Part shown: piece by piece, positions 11,971-21,729 of the stretch
Layout: the number at the start of each line of letters is the position of its first letter
Position numbering within the stretch: position 1 is the stretch's first letter
Source of the DNA: Hippasteria phrygiana
Lineage: Eukaryota > Echinodermata > Asteroidea > Valvatida > Goniasteridae
DNA length: 64,000 nt
Assembly (NCBI GenBank): GCA_037893225.1
Contig: JAZGUH010000185.1
Span: 1,426,001 to 1,490,000, forward strand
Direction: 5' to 3'
The notes under the pieces: model-generated
Database searches by the model: none
Seen by the model: only the letters and a program-made list of their open reading frames with translations
Told to the model about the DNA's origin: nothing
Translations under genes and position numbers: made by a program

Positions 11971-11980
11971 AGATAGTGCT

Positions 11981-12260
11981 ATGGGCTCCGTGCGCCGTCG
12001 AGGGCGCTGTCCACATAGCAACCGCACTTCCATGGGGAGTACGTCGCTAGTATTACGCACTGCGCTCCTCGTTCATTTGATACTTGTATACCAGTGAGGC
12101 TGCTTTGACTGTTTGCCGACTCTCGATAATTGCGTTTTCAATAAGAATATCATAGCGGGAACCGGACACTTAAATTGAAGTCGGGTAAGATGGCGTCGAT
12201 ATTGAACCCCCAACTCGCCTTTTCCTTCCGCTGAGGGGGTAGTTGTGCACGGAGCCCATA
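11981..12260. mobile_element. MITE with ATGGGCTCCGTGC ends
   Basis: ATGGGCTCCGTGCGC and GTGCACGGAGCCCAT form inverted termini around 250 bp. It abuts the target duplication of the hAT-like element at 11711-11970. Confidence 0.55.
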
Positions 12261-12444
12261 TGTAAACAATGCCACCACATATACACCATCTTAGAGTGGT
12301 CCTTGTACAGTATGTGACAGGTTTAATAATCTATGTCGCACGCTTGACTGATTTATGCTTGAATTTAGTACTTAAATCGCCATTACTACACTGGGCGGTC
12401 CAAGACTGGTGGCATCATATGAAAAGGGTCTGTTTCAAGATGTC

Positions 12445-12687
12445 TTAACCCCTTGCCGCGGTTTGTGGGTGACCACTGAGCTGGTTGACATGTATAGCCG
12501 CATTCCTGCACGTACACAATCCATTCATTATTCAGCTACAGTGTTCTTGAATGGGAGTGTAATGAATAGATGGGCCTTTTCCAAACAAAGCTTTTGTGTA
12601 CATGAAGGGGGTAGGGGCTCGAATAGGGCCACTTTTTTCAGTATGGTGCCTATTATTGACATTGACGCTCGGCTGCAAGGGGTTTGA
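12445..12687. mobile_element. TTAA MITE, CCCCTTG family, diverged
   Basis: The element starts TTAACCCCTTGCCGCGG and ends GGCTGCAAGGGGTTTGA. The interior matches 45210-45330 (GAATGGGAGTGTAATGAATA read in opposite orientation there). Confidence 0.55.
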
Positions 12688-12817
12688 CATAGATTTCAGT
12701 TGATCAGATTTGATTTAAATTGATTTGTAAAATTCTGAAATGCCCACCTTTATTTTTATTTGTTTGTGTTTGGTTTCTTTGATCTGTTTTAAAACCTTGG
12801 TTTTTTTGGTGGTTTTT

Positions 12818-13037
12818 TTTACCCCTTGAGTACGTTTTTTTATGGGAGACGGGGTGTCACGGCGGCTCTGGCAGCCAAGAGAAACGGCCACAATGTGTTT
12901 GTGCAGTCAAGCATAACATACACAATAATCCAACAATGGATTGTTGAAACTGCACAAACAAGCGGCAAACAGCGTCATCCGGCCTGGTGGCACTGTTTTT
13001 TGGCGCCATATTGCGTCCTCCGTACGCAAAGGGTTAA
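12818..13037. mobile_element. TTAA MITE, CCCCTTG family
   Basis: The element starts ACCCCTTGAGTACG and ends CGTACGCAAAGGGTTAA, with the family core AATCCAACAATGGATTGTTG and CATCCGGCCTGGTGGCAC. The left TTAA has decayed. It lies directly before exon C. Confidence 0.65.
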
Positions 13038-13106
13038 CAATAAAGTAGAATTATATTAACGCAGTTGTTGACAGATTGAATATGATTTTGTTTTGTTTTG
13101 ATACAG

Positions 13107-13194
13107 ACGAATGCTAACGTGCGGAACAAGCAAATGACCAGCACACCAGTGGGTCGTGCTCTGACACCAGCAGACAGACGACTTTTGGTCAAAG
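13107..13194 (+). CDS. Exon C: linker and first C2 strand of C2CD2/TMEM24-like protein
   Basis: The exon has 29 codons plus one base, with acceptor TTTTGATACAG and donor GTAAAA. It enters in phase 0, matching exon B, and leaves in phase 1. The peptide ends LTPADRRLLVK, which continues across the splice as LLVKVIKANGL, the first beta strand of a C2 domain. The preceding Ser/Thr/Asn-rich segment is a short linker. In human C2CD2L the linker between SMP and C2 domains is of similar length, so no exon between B and C needs to be assumed. Confidence 0.82.
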
Positions 13195-13696
13195 GTAAAA
13201 TGCCTGTTTGCGTGCCTTGACCATAGAGCTATATTAGATTACTAGGGTGCTAACCCCTCGTTCCTACACGCAGATGCTTTGAAGCCACCTTGGGCGCGGC
13301 CATGATTGCCTCGTTCACGCGTTGTGCGTGACAGAAGAACAATTTCATTTTGATCCCCACAATGTCGCTTCCCAGGTTGTATCGTAAAGTTGGGGCGTGA
13401 TCCCTGGCTATACGGCATTATGGGTTTATGACTTCTGACTGGTGCCCCTCGAACAAAGGCACTGACTTCACAGGATGCTTGAGACTGCTATTTACTTTGC
13501 AGTCTTGTACGGTATTTCGTAATAATGCAGTAGTTTTGTTTTTGATGTTTGCAAATGTTGTATACTACCTTTCAGCAAATTCCGCCTCTGGAGTTGGTGA
13601 GGTCTTTCCTATGCTTATTGCTTATGGTCTCTATATATTGGACGGAGGTTCCGTTACCAGAAAATCGTGTGTTTATCAACCCTGTGAAATTGGCCC

Positions 13697-14110
13697 CTGT
13701 TAAGCCGCGTTCACATTGGACTAACTATTGTCAAAAGTTACCGTGCATGATTGTTAACATTCCACAGTGGTTATTCTCCCGTGCGTCCACACTTGGATTA
13801 ATAAATACATGGCTCGCGGAAAGCCCTTGGCCACGTAAACTTTACAGTGATCAAAATGCACATTTTACATTACTGCATTTAGTCCGCACTGGACTTTCAG
13901 CGACGTACATGTAAAACTAGCCACGTATAAACTCTTCCGCATCACGGTTGGCCCTGTAACAGTTCCCGCTGCCGAAGGATTAACTGACAACCAACGATCG
14001 ACATTTGACAATTTGTAAAAGTTTACCAGCTGTCCGCATGGACTTAATTTGGTAAAGTTGACAACAGTCTCTGTACGTTTTACCAAAAAGGTCCAATGTG
14101 GACACGGCAT
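13697..14110. mobile_element. MITE with GCCGCGTTCACATTGGAC ends
   Basis: GCCGCGTTCACATTGGAC at the left and GTCCAATGTGGACACGGC at the right are inverted. It lies in the intron between exons C and D. Confidence 0.6.
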
Positions 14111-14253
14111 AGACTGTAAGCATAGACTGGGGCTACTGTGTGTTTTATGCCTGTTTCACTTCACATCACGCTGTGTCTTTCTGTAGTATTTCTGTAGCAT
14201 TTGGATCGTTATTTTTACAGCGCCAGTTTGACGTGATCAATGTTTGCTTTCAG

Positions 14254-14401
14254 TTATCAAGGCGAACGGTCTGCGGGAACGAGACGGTGCGAGCGCCAGT
14301 GATCCATACTGTGTGGTGGCTATTGACCAGCCCAGCCAGAAACACAAGACCAACATCATACGCAATACGGTCAACCCGTTCTGGGATGAGCATTTCCTAT
14401 T
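14254..14401 (+). CDS. Exon D: C2 domain, calcium-loop 1 region
   Basis: The exon is 148 nt with acceptor TTGCTTTCAG and donor GTAAGT, entering in phase 1 and leaving in phase 2. It encodes the core of a C2 domain: IKANGL, then RERDGASASDPYCVVAID, then a basic KHKTNIIRNTVNPFWDE segment and FLF across the next junction. The SDPY and NPFWDE motifs are hallmarks of C2 domains. Two aspartates, in RDG and SDPY, occupy the usual loop 1 calcium positions. By contrast the human C2CD2L C2 domain, as I remember it, lacks these residues, so the animal ancestor may have bound calcium. The next intron is 31.5 kb and hosts the receptor genes. Confidence 0.9.
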
Positions 14402-14524
14402 GTAAGTACCTTGGGATAAATTTCACGGAGCTGTTAAATCACAAAGAAGTTTTGCTTAATAGTAGAAACAGATGACCAAAACTGCTTGTGATGTACACAA
14501 TGTAAACTGGTTGTGGCTGGTTCA

Positions 14525-14851
14525 CAGGGGCGAGATTTGTCAGGATTTTTCCTGATTTCAGGATTTTTTGGTCGGGATTTCAGAATTTTTAAAGAATCTC
14601 TTTTGCAATCTGAAATTCCTGAGGTGTTGTCCTAAAGGTGTTTTTACCTGTAAAATGGATATAGACAAATACAAACGGGTATTTTAAGAGGGTGCCTTTA
14701 GGCAAATACAAACTATTTGTTGATCTGGGATCCTCGTGGAATCCTCGTGGAATTTTTGTGGAATTTTCCATTAATTTTTTGTGGATTTTTCGTGGATTTT
14801 GTGGATGGATTTTGTGGATTTTTAATTTTTGGCCAATCTCATCCCTGCCAG
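14525..14851. mobile_element. MITE with CAGGGGYGAGATT ends, copy 1
   Basis: CAGGGGCGAGATTTGTC at the left and CCAATCTCATCCCTG at the right are inverted. The interior is rich in GGATTTTTCGTGGATTTT words. The second copy is at 62303-62546. Confidence 0.55.
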
Positions 14852-14952
14852 TGGTTTTCAGCAGATTTGTTCTCTGTAGGAGCATTTGCTTCGTATCATT
14901 TTTGTTCCTCGTTTGTTTGATGATATAAATTTTCAGAGTGAACAAAGAAAAA

Positions 14953-15015
14953 CTGGCAGGAGCGGGATTCGAACCTGTGACCTCCGGAATACCGTACCAG
15001 CGCTCTACCCCAGCA
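14953..15015 (-). repeat. tRNA-like SINE fragment
   Basis: On the minus strand GGGGTAGAGCGCTGG (A box-like) and GGTTCGAATCCC (B box-like) are correctly spaced, but the acceptor stem does not pair. It is probably SINE-derived. Confidence 0.45.
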
Positions 15016-15017
15016 AG

Positions 15018-15150
15018 CTCGGAGGTTGAGCGGTTAAGACATCTGCACTAGTAAGCTGGAGGTCATGGGTTCAAGTCCCACTTGAGTAAAATGCGGCTTA
15101 ATCTGAGGCTACCAGAAGGATATTCACTACTTGATGCATCTAAGATGTTA
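15018..15150 (+). repeat. tRNA-derived SINE, copy 1
   Basis: GTTGAGCGGTTAAGACATCT and GGTCATGGGTTCAAGTCCCA look like the A and B boxes of a Ser/Leu-type tRNA. A SINE body (ATCTGAGGCTACCAGAAGG) follows. The matching copy is at 19989. Confidence 0.6.
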
Positions 15151-15158
15151 GTGGCTAC

Positions 15159-15808
15159 TAGGGCTCTGCATCCGAACCGGGTACCCGAGTACCCGACCGC
15201 TCATGTCAGGAACCGGTTTCAGATTATTGAATCGAGTACCCGTAACCGAATTAACATATTACTTAGTAATTTCTCAGACGATGACAAAGAAAGTTTTTAT
15301 CCCCCTGGTTATTTATAATGAGGCGCCGGGGTGCCATGGCGGCCTGTGCAGCCAAGCGTAATATACACAATAATCCAACAATGGATTGAAAATGCAGAGA
15401 ATGGCGTGTATCACTGCCAAAAATGATTTTCTTAATTTCTTAATAGAAGAAAATATTTCTTATTTCAAGAAAAATCTTCTTGTCTCACTCCCTAGAAAAC
15501 TTTTCTAGGGAGTGAGACAAGAAAAGTTGTCTTGAAATAGGATAATTTTCTCATTTTAAGAAAACCATTTTTGGCAGTGTATAGACGTCATCCGGCTGTA
15601 AACGGTCATTTTTTGGGAATTTTCAAAATGAAAACCAGAGTACACACTTGCATTTTGCTGCATCGATGTGGTAGTATTTACGTGCTAACCTTTACAAACA
15701 ATATGAACAGCAATTTCCAAGATTAAATTGTTGGGATTGGCTTTTTTTTAACGGGTTCAATTAAATTAGGTCCCCGATTCTCATACTACCTGTAAATGCA
15801 CACCCCTC
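15159..15808. mobile_element. hAT-like element, GGGTACCCG family, with nested insertions
   Basis: The element starts TAGGGCTCTGCATCC and ends TGCACACCCCTC. The flanks GTGGCTAC and GTGACTGC are an 8-bp target duplication with two mismatches. A TTAA-family fragment (about 15310-15610) and inside it a foldback (15410-15582) are nested. Confidence 0.65.
15410..15582. mobile_element. Foldback MITE, CACTGCCAAAAATG ends
   Basis: The inverted ends CACTGCCAAAAATGATTTTC and GAAAACCATTTTTGGCAGTG enclose a second strong inverted pair, CTCACTCCCTAGAAAA and TTTTCTAGGGAGTGAG. The whole element can fold on itself. Confidence 0.7.
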
Positions 15809-15849
15809 GTGACTGCAGAAAGTATAAGTGTTGAGTGGACTGCATGCAA

Positions 15850-16235
15850 TTGGCTAAAAATTGTTAGGATATCTGCATACATGTAGGTTGAATAAATAGG
15901 TCAATTGCATCAAACCCCGGAAGTCTCTGTTCGCACTTGCATTTTTTTAATCCAGATTTTGATCCTGGTGAGGTGAGCTCTGACCAGATTGAATCAAATA
16001 CATTTCTAAAGGAACAGGTTTATGAAACATGGAGATCAGAAATCAAGTGTATCCACCCCGTGCCAAAGTTCCTAAGTTTGATTGATGTGCTTCTCCAATC
16101 GACCGCTTGAGTTGGGTCCGATGATGGCAGTGCTAAATGTCTCAATCCATCAAGAGGCTGGCTAGTACACACAATCACATTGACAACAAAGCTGTTGATA
16201 ATGGTGGTGTGAGGATGCCCTGGGTTTTGTTTTCC
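15850..16235. repeat. Segmental duplication downstream of GPCR copy 1
   Basis: The segment matches 24105-24442 plus 25283-25320 (for example GGGTCCGATGATGGCAGTGC and CTCAATCCATCAAGA), showing that the duplicated unit extends more than 2 kb beyond the receptor stop codon. Confidence 0.7.
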
Positions 16236-16239
16236 ATCA

Positions 16240-17100
16240 CGTTTGTTTCCTCCGCCAACTTAGTTTAGCTCATTGTGCAGATCTACAGTTTCTTTTTTTA
16301 AGCAATGAGGTGCTTATTTGCATTTGAATAGGCATAATGGTGTTGCGTAATTGATTTGCATAGTAGCCTTAATACAAGCAGTGATATTCGTTGATTTCCT
16401 CTTGCTGTCATAATTTTCAGGAGATTCTTTGGAAGCAGGGTTTTTACAAGAATGCGAATCCAATGGAAGTGAAGCTAACGACCAACTTGAAACCTTCCTG
16501 GTGATTAATAGTGTGCAAAGTTTTTTTGGGTCAGATTCACGAGTTCAAACCCAGTGTAGGCTGTGCTTCGATTCTGTAGCAGCAATTGATTAACTGAACC
16601 AGCAATCCCGGTGATTTTCGAATAGTGCATAATTTAATAGCTTTTAATCATATCGATACCAATCACTATATAAATATGCCAAGAATCGATACTATCTACT
16701 TCCGACTTTACTTGACAATAATTGAATACTTGAAATCAATAAATATTACTTTAAAAAAAACCTTTGCACGCCTGATTTTATAATGTGTATCTTGGGATAC
16801 TTCTTGTGCACTGGGGTACATCTGACAGAAAACCCCGATAAGAGACAACTTGAATGGTTCGTGTTGTCATAGCGTTTGTGTAGTATTTTGGCAACACGCC
16901 TAGTAGCATCCCGATGTAAGACTATCTCACAGACATTATTATCAATGGCTACGGCTCTTCACCGTAGCCTGTCAATGGCCAAATTCGAAGCCGTAGCCCC
17001 AAAAGACCCGATCCGGGCAACGGCTTAAACTATGCGAGTGCAGCATACCAGCCTGTGAATAAACTAAACTGATACACCGGCAATATACGTCAACATACGT
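16240..17100. other. Segment absent from GPCR copy 2 flank
   Basis: Relative to 25310-25320, copy 1 has about 860 extra bases here. The word CCAT occurs at both edges. No clear inverted or long direct ends were found; it may be an old insertion or be lost in copy 2. An exon-like 80-nt stretch at 16421-16500 is discussed under rejected items. Confidence 0.4.
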
Positions 17101-17256
17101 GCCATGTGTTGGTTCTCAGTAGACGACTTTGCGTACCGGTAGCTCAGGATGTTGTTGTGCTGCAGTTTTATCAGTTACTCTAGGTAGGATTCTGCAGAGC
17201 TTTGGTTCATGGCCTCTCCAGTTAACACACACACATCCACACAAGGTAGCGAATTT

Positions 17257-17735
17257 AGGCCCCAAGTCCAAATAGGGCCGGTATGGATACCCAAACCGGG
17301 TTGGATACCATCCGAGCCTCTACTGGAAGACGCCCTGTTTGGGAGTCCATTGTGTCCAGTTCCTGGGCTGGTGAACTCCTGCTAAATGCAGACAATGGGG
17401 TGACTTTAATCCGATAATAATCTTCCATGGGTTAACAAAAAATGGGCCTAAACGTTTGCTTCAGTTTCAAAGAGTTTGCCTCTGGAAAGATCTGACCACG
17501 CAGTATTCACACTTCAGTAAACACCTACATCAGTCAATAAACTCCCCATTGTAAACACTCTGCAGGGTCATCAGGCAGCAGGCTAGCGAAGCTCAACCGC
17601 AAGTCTATTAATTAATGTGGCTTTGAAATGCCGACAAGCAAGTGGACTTGTACCGTCCGGGGAGGGGTATAATACCGTCCGTGGTTTATACCGGGAGCCG
17701 GTATGCAGACCGGCCCTAAATGGACTTCGGGCCTT
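17257..17735. mobile_element. Inverted-end element in 3' flank of GPCR copy 1
   Basis: TTAGGCCCCAAGTCCAAATA at the left pairs with TAAATGGACTTCGGGCC at the right. It lies in DNA that is absent from the matching flank of GPCR copy 2. Confidence 0.5.
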
Positions 17736-18078
17736 AGAAAGGTCTTGACAAGGGTGATGTGATGATGTCCTGGGTGTTGTTTGTCATGAATTTGTTCTCG
17801 TATTACATGTACACCCTTGCTTGATGGTAGCTCAGAAGTGTGCAGAAAGGTGAAGCCATCCTGCTGCAGCTTTGTCAGTTACCCCAGGCAGCTTGCCATA
17901 CATTGTAGGGCTTTGGGTCGTGGTCTCTACAGTTAACATTCAGTGCCACTTCCACACTGAATCTGTCCAGTAAGGGCTCAAAGAAAACAAATCTAATGAA
18001 GAAATTGGCTATCTACAGTGCCCTTGGACATGACGATGGACGTTAGTGAATCTTCTTGTCCATCATCCAGAGTGTTAT

Positions 18079-19047
18079 CTACTCAGTACGGTGCATACAT
18101 GACCTGCATTTCTGTCTAAGTGTGCCGCAGGCAGCAGGTTTTATCCTGTAAAGTGTCTGCCTGAACTCCTTGTTTCTCAGACAGAAGATGATCACGTCCA
18201 ACCAGTTGGTGGTGTGAAAAAAGAGGTTCAAAGTGTGGCGGATGTGAAATGGTACCTCTACTTTGCTGCTAATGAGTGACAAAGCAACAGCTGGTAACCA
18301 ACCCAACAGGACAACCCCTGCAATGATAGCGACCGTGTTGAATGATTTGGTGTTGATTCTCTGCGGTGCGTTACCGCCCTCTGCCGGTTGGTTTTCCTGA
18401 GCAATGCGTCGGGCCTGGCGTCTAGCTATCACCAGAATGTGCAAGTACAACACCAGTACCATTGACAGTGCCAACACAGCGAGGAATCTTGTTATGTACA
18501 GCAGCACTGGAGACTTTGTACTTTCACATATTAGTTTAACCAATGGCACTTCTTCATTGATGGCAATGGTTACGACAGAAACTAGTACAGACAGGCTCCA
18601 GCTACAAAAGACAAGAATAAGTGATCTGCGGATGGTCATTAAGCGGGGATAATGCAGACACCAGGCAATGGCGAGGTACCGGTCAACGGTCAGTAGCAGC
18701 AGTGAGAAGAGACACATATATTCGAGTGTATTTTCTATAGCTGCCAATGTGATGCACAAGAAAGTACCATGTGGCCAGTATCCCACAATTATTTCAACTG
18801 TACGTGGGAGAAGTGTAAAAAGTCCCATGCCAAAGTCTGCAATGGTCAGAGATGCCATGAAGATCTTGGTGGTGGGCTGGACATTGGTTACTCGACGAAT
18901 GACCACCAAACAGAGCGGATTGAGAGTCAGAATCAGGATGACGGTGGGAATGGAGAGAGTAACACTCAGAACTCTTGCTGCTGACCAATCATCAGTGCCG
19001 GTATCATTACTAATTTGTTCCATTGTTGAGTTCTCAGCACTGGCCAT
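18079..19047 (-). CDS. Class A GPCR, intronless, copy 1 (322 aa)
   Basis: This is a complete single-exon seven-transmembrane receptor. The start ATG has a good context (AAACATGGCC read on its strand) and the N-terminus is shared by all four paralogues. Visible landmarks are N-glycosylation sites at Asn6 and Asn14, TM1 with Asn at LTLN, TM2 LTIADFG with Asp2.50, Cys99 for the TM3-ECL2 disulfide, DRYLAIAW at 123-130, TM6 GWLP in place of CWxP, and TM7 ending DVIIF in place of NPxxY. After TM7 come an RNKEFRQTLYR helix 8 and clustered C-terminal cysteines. It lacks the seven residues between two DWS motifs that the other copies carry near residue 22. TM3 (AAIENTLEY) and loop 2 differ most from the paralogues. 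The ligand is unknown; an orphan chemosensory-type role is inferred. It is nested in the host-gene intron on the opposite strand. Confidence 0.93.
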   Translation of the reverse strand: MASAENSTMEQISNDTGTDDWSAARVLSVTLSIPTVILILTLNPLCLVVIRRVTNVQPTTKIFMASLTIADFGMGLFTLLPRTVEIIVGYWPHGTFLCITLAAIENTLEYMCLFSLLLLTVDRYLAIAWCLHYPRLMTIRRSLILVFCSWSLSVLVSVVTIAINEEVPLVKLICESTKSPVLLYITRFLAVLALSMVLVLYLHILVIARRQARRIAQENQPAEGGNAPQRINTKSFNTVAIIAGVVLLGWLPAVALSLISSKVEVPFHIRHTLNLFFHTTNWLDVIIFCLRNKEFRQTLYRIKPAACGTLRQKCRSCMHRTE

Positions 19048-19740
19048 GTTTATAGTCTATACTATTTTTTTTGTAAATTCCCTCGTTTAAAAAACAAAAA
19101 AACTCCCAGTTGACGTTTTCTTCACATTCATCTCACTTCAGTGAATCTACAGTTTCAACCATTATCTAGTATTTTCTGGTCAGTGGTACATGTACGTCTA
19201 CCACTACCTGATACCTGTGCAGCACTTTTAACTGAACGTGCACTCGCTCCAATATTTTGCTCCGTTGTGCTGAGCCTCCACTGTTACGATGGGTCTAATA
19301 GCAATGAAGCCTGAGGCTGATTATAAAACAGTAACAGTAACAATCCTAAGTTATTAACTTCAAACCAGTGAAACTCACCGTCCATCAACTTGTCACTTTA
19401 TTACAGAATCTCAATAACAGCGTATCCGGCAATGATCAATTTTGATCCAGGAGAGACAGTTTTAATCTTTTTTTGATAAACACTCCCTGGACTCCCGAGA
19501 AAGTTATTAAAAGTGAGTGAAAGGCCCACTGAAATAAACAAAATCTACCAAAAGCTGTTTTATGTAGACGTCAAAGCTTCTGCATTGTGAAATATGATGG
19601 CATTGCTTTTTTGGATGTGAAATGAGGACGATGTGTTCCTGTGCAGCATCTAAAATGTTGGTGTTTCCTGACATGTGAGGGCGCTGTTGGTGTGATGTCA
19701 CTCTAGGCATTCGCTCTACAGACTGGACACACAGATCTTA
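19048..19740 (-). promoter_or_regulatory. Conserved 5' flank of GPCR copy 1
   Basis: On the minus strand this flank aligns by eye with 37845-38464 almost end to end, and its part up to 19465 also aligns with the flank of copy 2. Beyond 19740 the similarity stops. No other gene lies in this stretch. Confidence 0.5.
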
Positions 19741-19988
19741 AAATTTTGACTCATTGTATAGCACACTTAAATGTGTTTATTTACAGACTACTAAGCACTA
19801 GAACAAACATAATCCTGTATTAACTTTTTACCAAAGGCTGTCGGAAAGCACTGAGCATACTAGGCCACGTCGGGAAAGAGCAAAAATCTCTTCTAATTGA
19901 CATCATCCCCGACGCTAATTCCATCTTACTAATTGCACGGTATCTACTGCTATGTATGATTTGAATCAGCTGACTGACCTCAGCAAGC

Positions 19989-20126
19989 GTGGCGGTTGAG
20001 TGGTTAAGACGTCTGCACTAGGAAGCTGGAGGTCATGGGTTCGAGTGCCACTTGAGTAAAAATGCACCTTAATCTGATGTGAGGCTACCAGAAGGGTATT
20101 CACGACTTGACACGTCTAAGACGTTA
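19989..20126 (+). repeat. tRNA-derived SINE, copy 2
   Basis: The copy has the same head and body as 15018-15150 and ends at the same hAT-like insertion. The B box reads GGGTTCGAGTGCC, so it is not a functional tRNA. Confidence 0.6.
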
Positions 20127-20134
20127 GTGGCTAC

Positions 20135-20591
20135 TAGGGCTCTGCATCCGAACCAGTTACCCGAGTGCCCGACCATTCATATCGGGAACCGGTTCCAGAT
20201 TATGGAATAGAGTACCTGTATTTAAACCGAATTAACATATTACTTAGTCATTTCTCAGACATGAAAAATAAAGTTTCAAACAGTCATTTGTGGGGAACTT
20301 TCAAAATGAAAACCAGGGTACATGGAAAAACAAAACAGACTAACGTCTATGACACTTGCTTAAAATGCAATTTACACCGTAAAGCTATAGAGCTCACTGT
20401 ACACACTTGAATCTTGCTGCATTGATGCATCAATGTGGTAGTATTACCGTTTGGACCCTAACAAACAATATGAACAGCAATTTCCAAGATTAAATTTTTG
20501 AGATTGGCTTTCTTTAACGGGTACCTGGGGACCCCAGCTTTGTTTCAATTGGGTACCCAATTCCCGTACTACCCGTAAATGTACACCCCTC
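20135..20591. mobile_element. hAT-like element, GGGTACCCG family
   Basis: The element is flanked by perfect 8-bp copies of GTGGCTAC (20127-20134 and 20592-20599). It starts TAGGGCTCTGCATCC and ends ATGTACACCCCTC. It is at the same position relative to a tRNA-like SINE as the copy at 15159, so the pair arose by segmental duplication. Family pieces also lie at 695-925, 27690-28010, 30549-30820 and 53680-53805. Confidence 0.7.
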
Positions 20592-20731
20592 GTGGCTACA
20601 GAAAGTCTAGATGTAAGTGTAAATTGGACTACATGCTAAAACCTGTTTTGATATTTACACATGTACAGTGAATAAATACAAACCAAAATTCACAATGAAA
20701 ACACGCTTAGTAAAAAAATTGATGCTACTTG

Positions 20732-21687
20732 GACCGCGTTCCCACTCGAATGGGGGAAAGGTGGATCAAGATCCGGCATTTTGGTGTGACCGTTGTCTAA
20801 CCGCAACGAAACCGCAAGTCGCGTTCCCACTTATGCTTGATCCACCTTTTCGAACAGAAGTGTCGAGTCCGAAAGGTCACTGAGTTGGGTATTACGCATG
20901 CGCTTGCTTGCTGAGCGCGCGCTCTGTGGCAGCGTTGCATGCTGGGACGGGTCAAATACATGTGCGATGTTTTGATGTTTCAACAGCACTGCCAGTGGCA
21001 CTGGTCGTCTTGTTGTTGGTGGTCGCCATCTTCGTCTTGGAGCAGTACAAACTACACACTTTTTAACGTAATATTATAAGTACTGGCTCGAATCGGATCG
21101 TAAAACGTATTTTCTTCAAACTTTGCTACGGTTGTTGTTGTTCTATGACACGCTGCAGGCTATACACTAACACGGAATTATTTATGGATGGAAAAATAAG
21201 TAAAATTACACGAATGAAAAAGGTTTAGAAGCGGACGACTTTCCAGTACGGAACGAAAGGAATACACATGTACACTGAATGGATGCATGCACGCTTGCAT
21301 CGCGCGGGCGTGGTGACACATTTTGTATACAGCCCGTAGTTCAGTAGTTGTTTATTGTGCATGTCGTGCACGTGGGAAATTTTCACATGAGCTACACGTC
21401 TAAACGTATTTCTTCGTTCATCAGACCGCAAACTTTTCGCGCCACTCGTGCACCAGCCGGATGTTGACAGGTCAAATTGCCGGATCAGATCCACCAATTG
21501 GGGGATCTGTATCCTGGTCTTTAGGTGGATCAAGAAATGTGGATCAGATCCTGATCCACCTTATAACGGTTAGCGTTCCCACTAACACAATTGCAGGATC
21601 TGATCCACCAATTGGGGGATCTGATCCGGCAATTTGGCAAAAGGTGGATCAGATCCCCCAATTGGTGGATCTAGTGGGAACGGGGTC
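20732..21687. mobile_element. 955-bp element, GACCGCGTTCCCACT ends
   Basis: The inverted ends are GACCGCGTTCCCACT and AGTGGGAACGGGGTC. Subterminal GGATCAGATCCACCAATTGG-like words repeat many times near the right end (21470-21680). No transposase frame was seen. Confidence 0.55.
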
Positions 21688-21729
21688 TTTGTTTCACTGT
21701 AACAGCAATGGGGTTGTTTGCACTCTGTC

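Noticed and set aside
16421..16500. Exon-like 80-nt stretch with TTTTCAG acceptor and GTGATT donor inside the 31.5-kb intron
   Set aside because: Entering in the phase left by exon D it meets a stop codon, and its length is not a multiple of three, so it cannot be a cassette of the host gene; the donor is weak.
16240..17100. Insertion with a CCAT target duplication in the copy 1 flank
   Set aside because: The 4-bp match is too short and the ends are not recognisable; deletion in the copy 2 flank explains it equally well, so it is kept only as a low-confidence segment.
18668..19090. 140-codon frame on the + strand over GPCR copy 1
   Set aside because: It is antisense to a clear receptor gene, with equivalent shadows over the other receptor copies.
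14953..20062. Possible tRNA genes at 14953, 15018 and 19989
   Set aside because: Box-like words are present but acceptor stems do not pair and the heads continue into SINE bodies.
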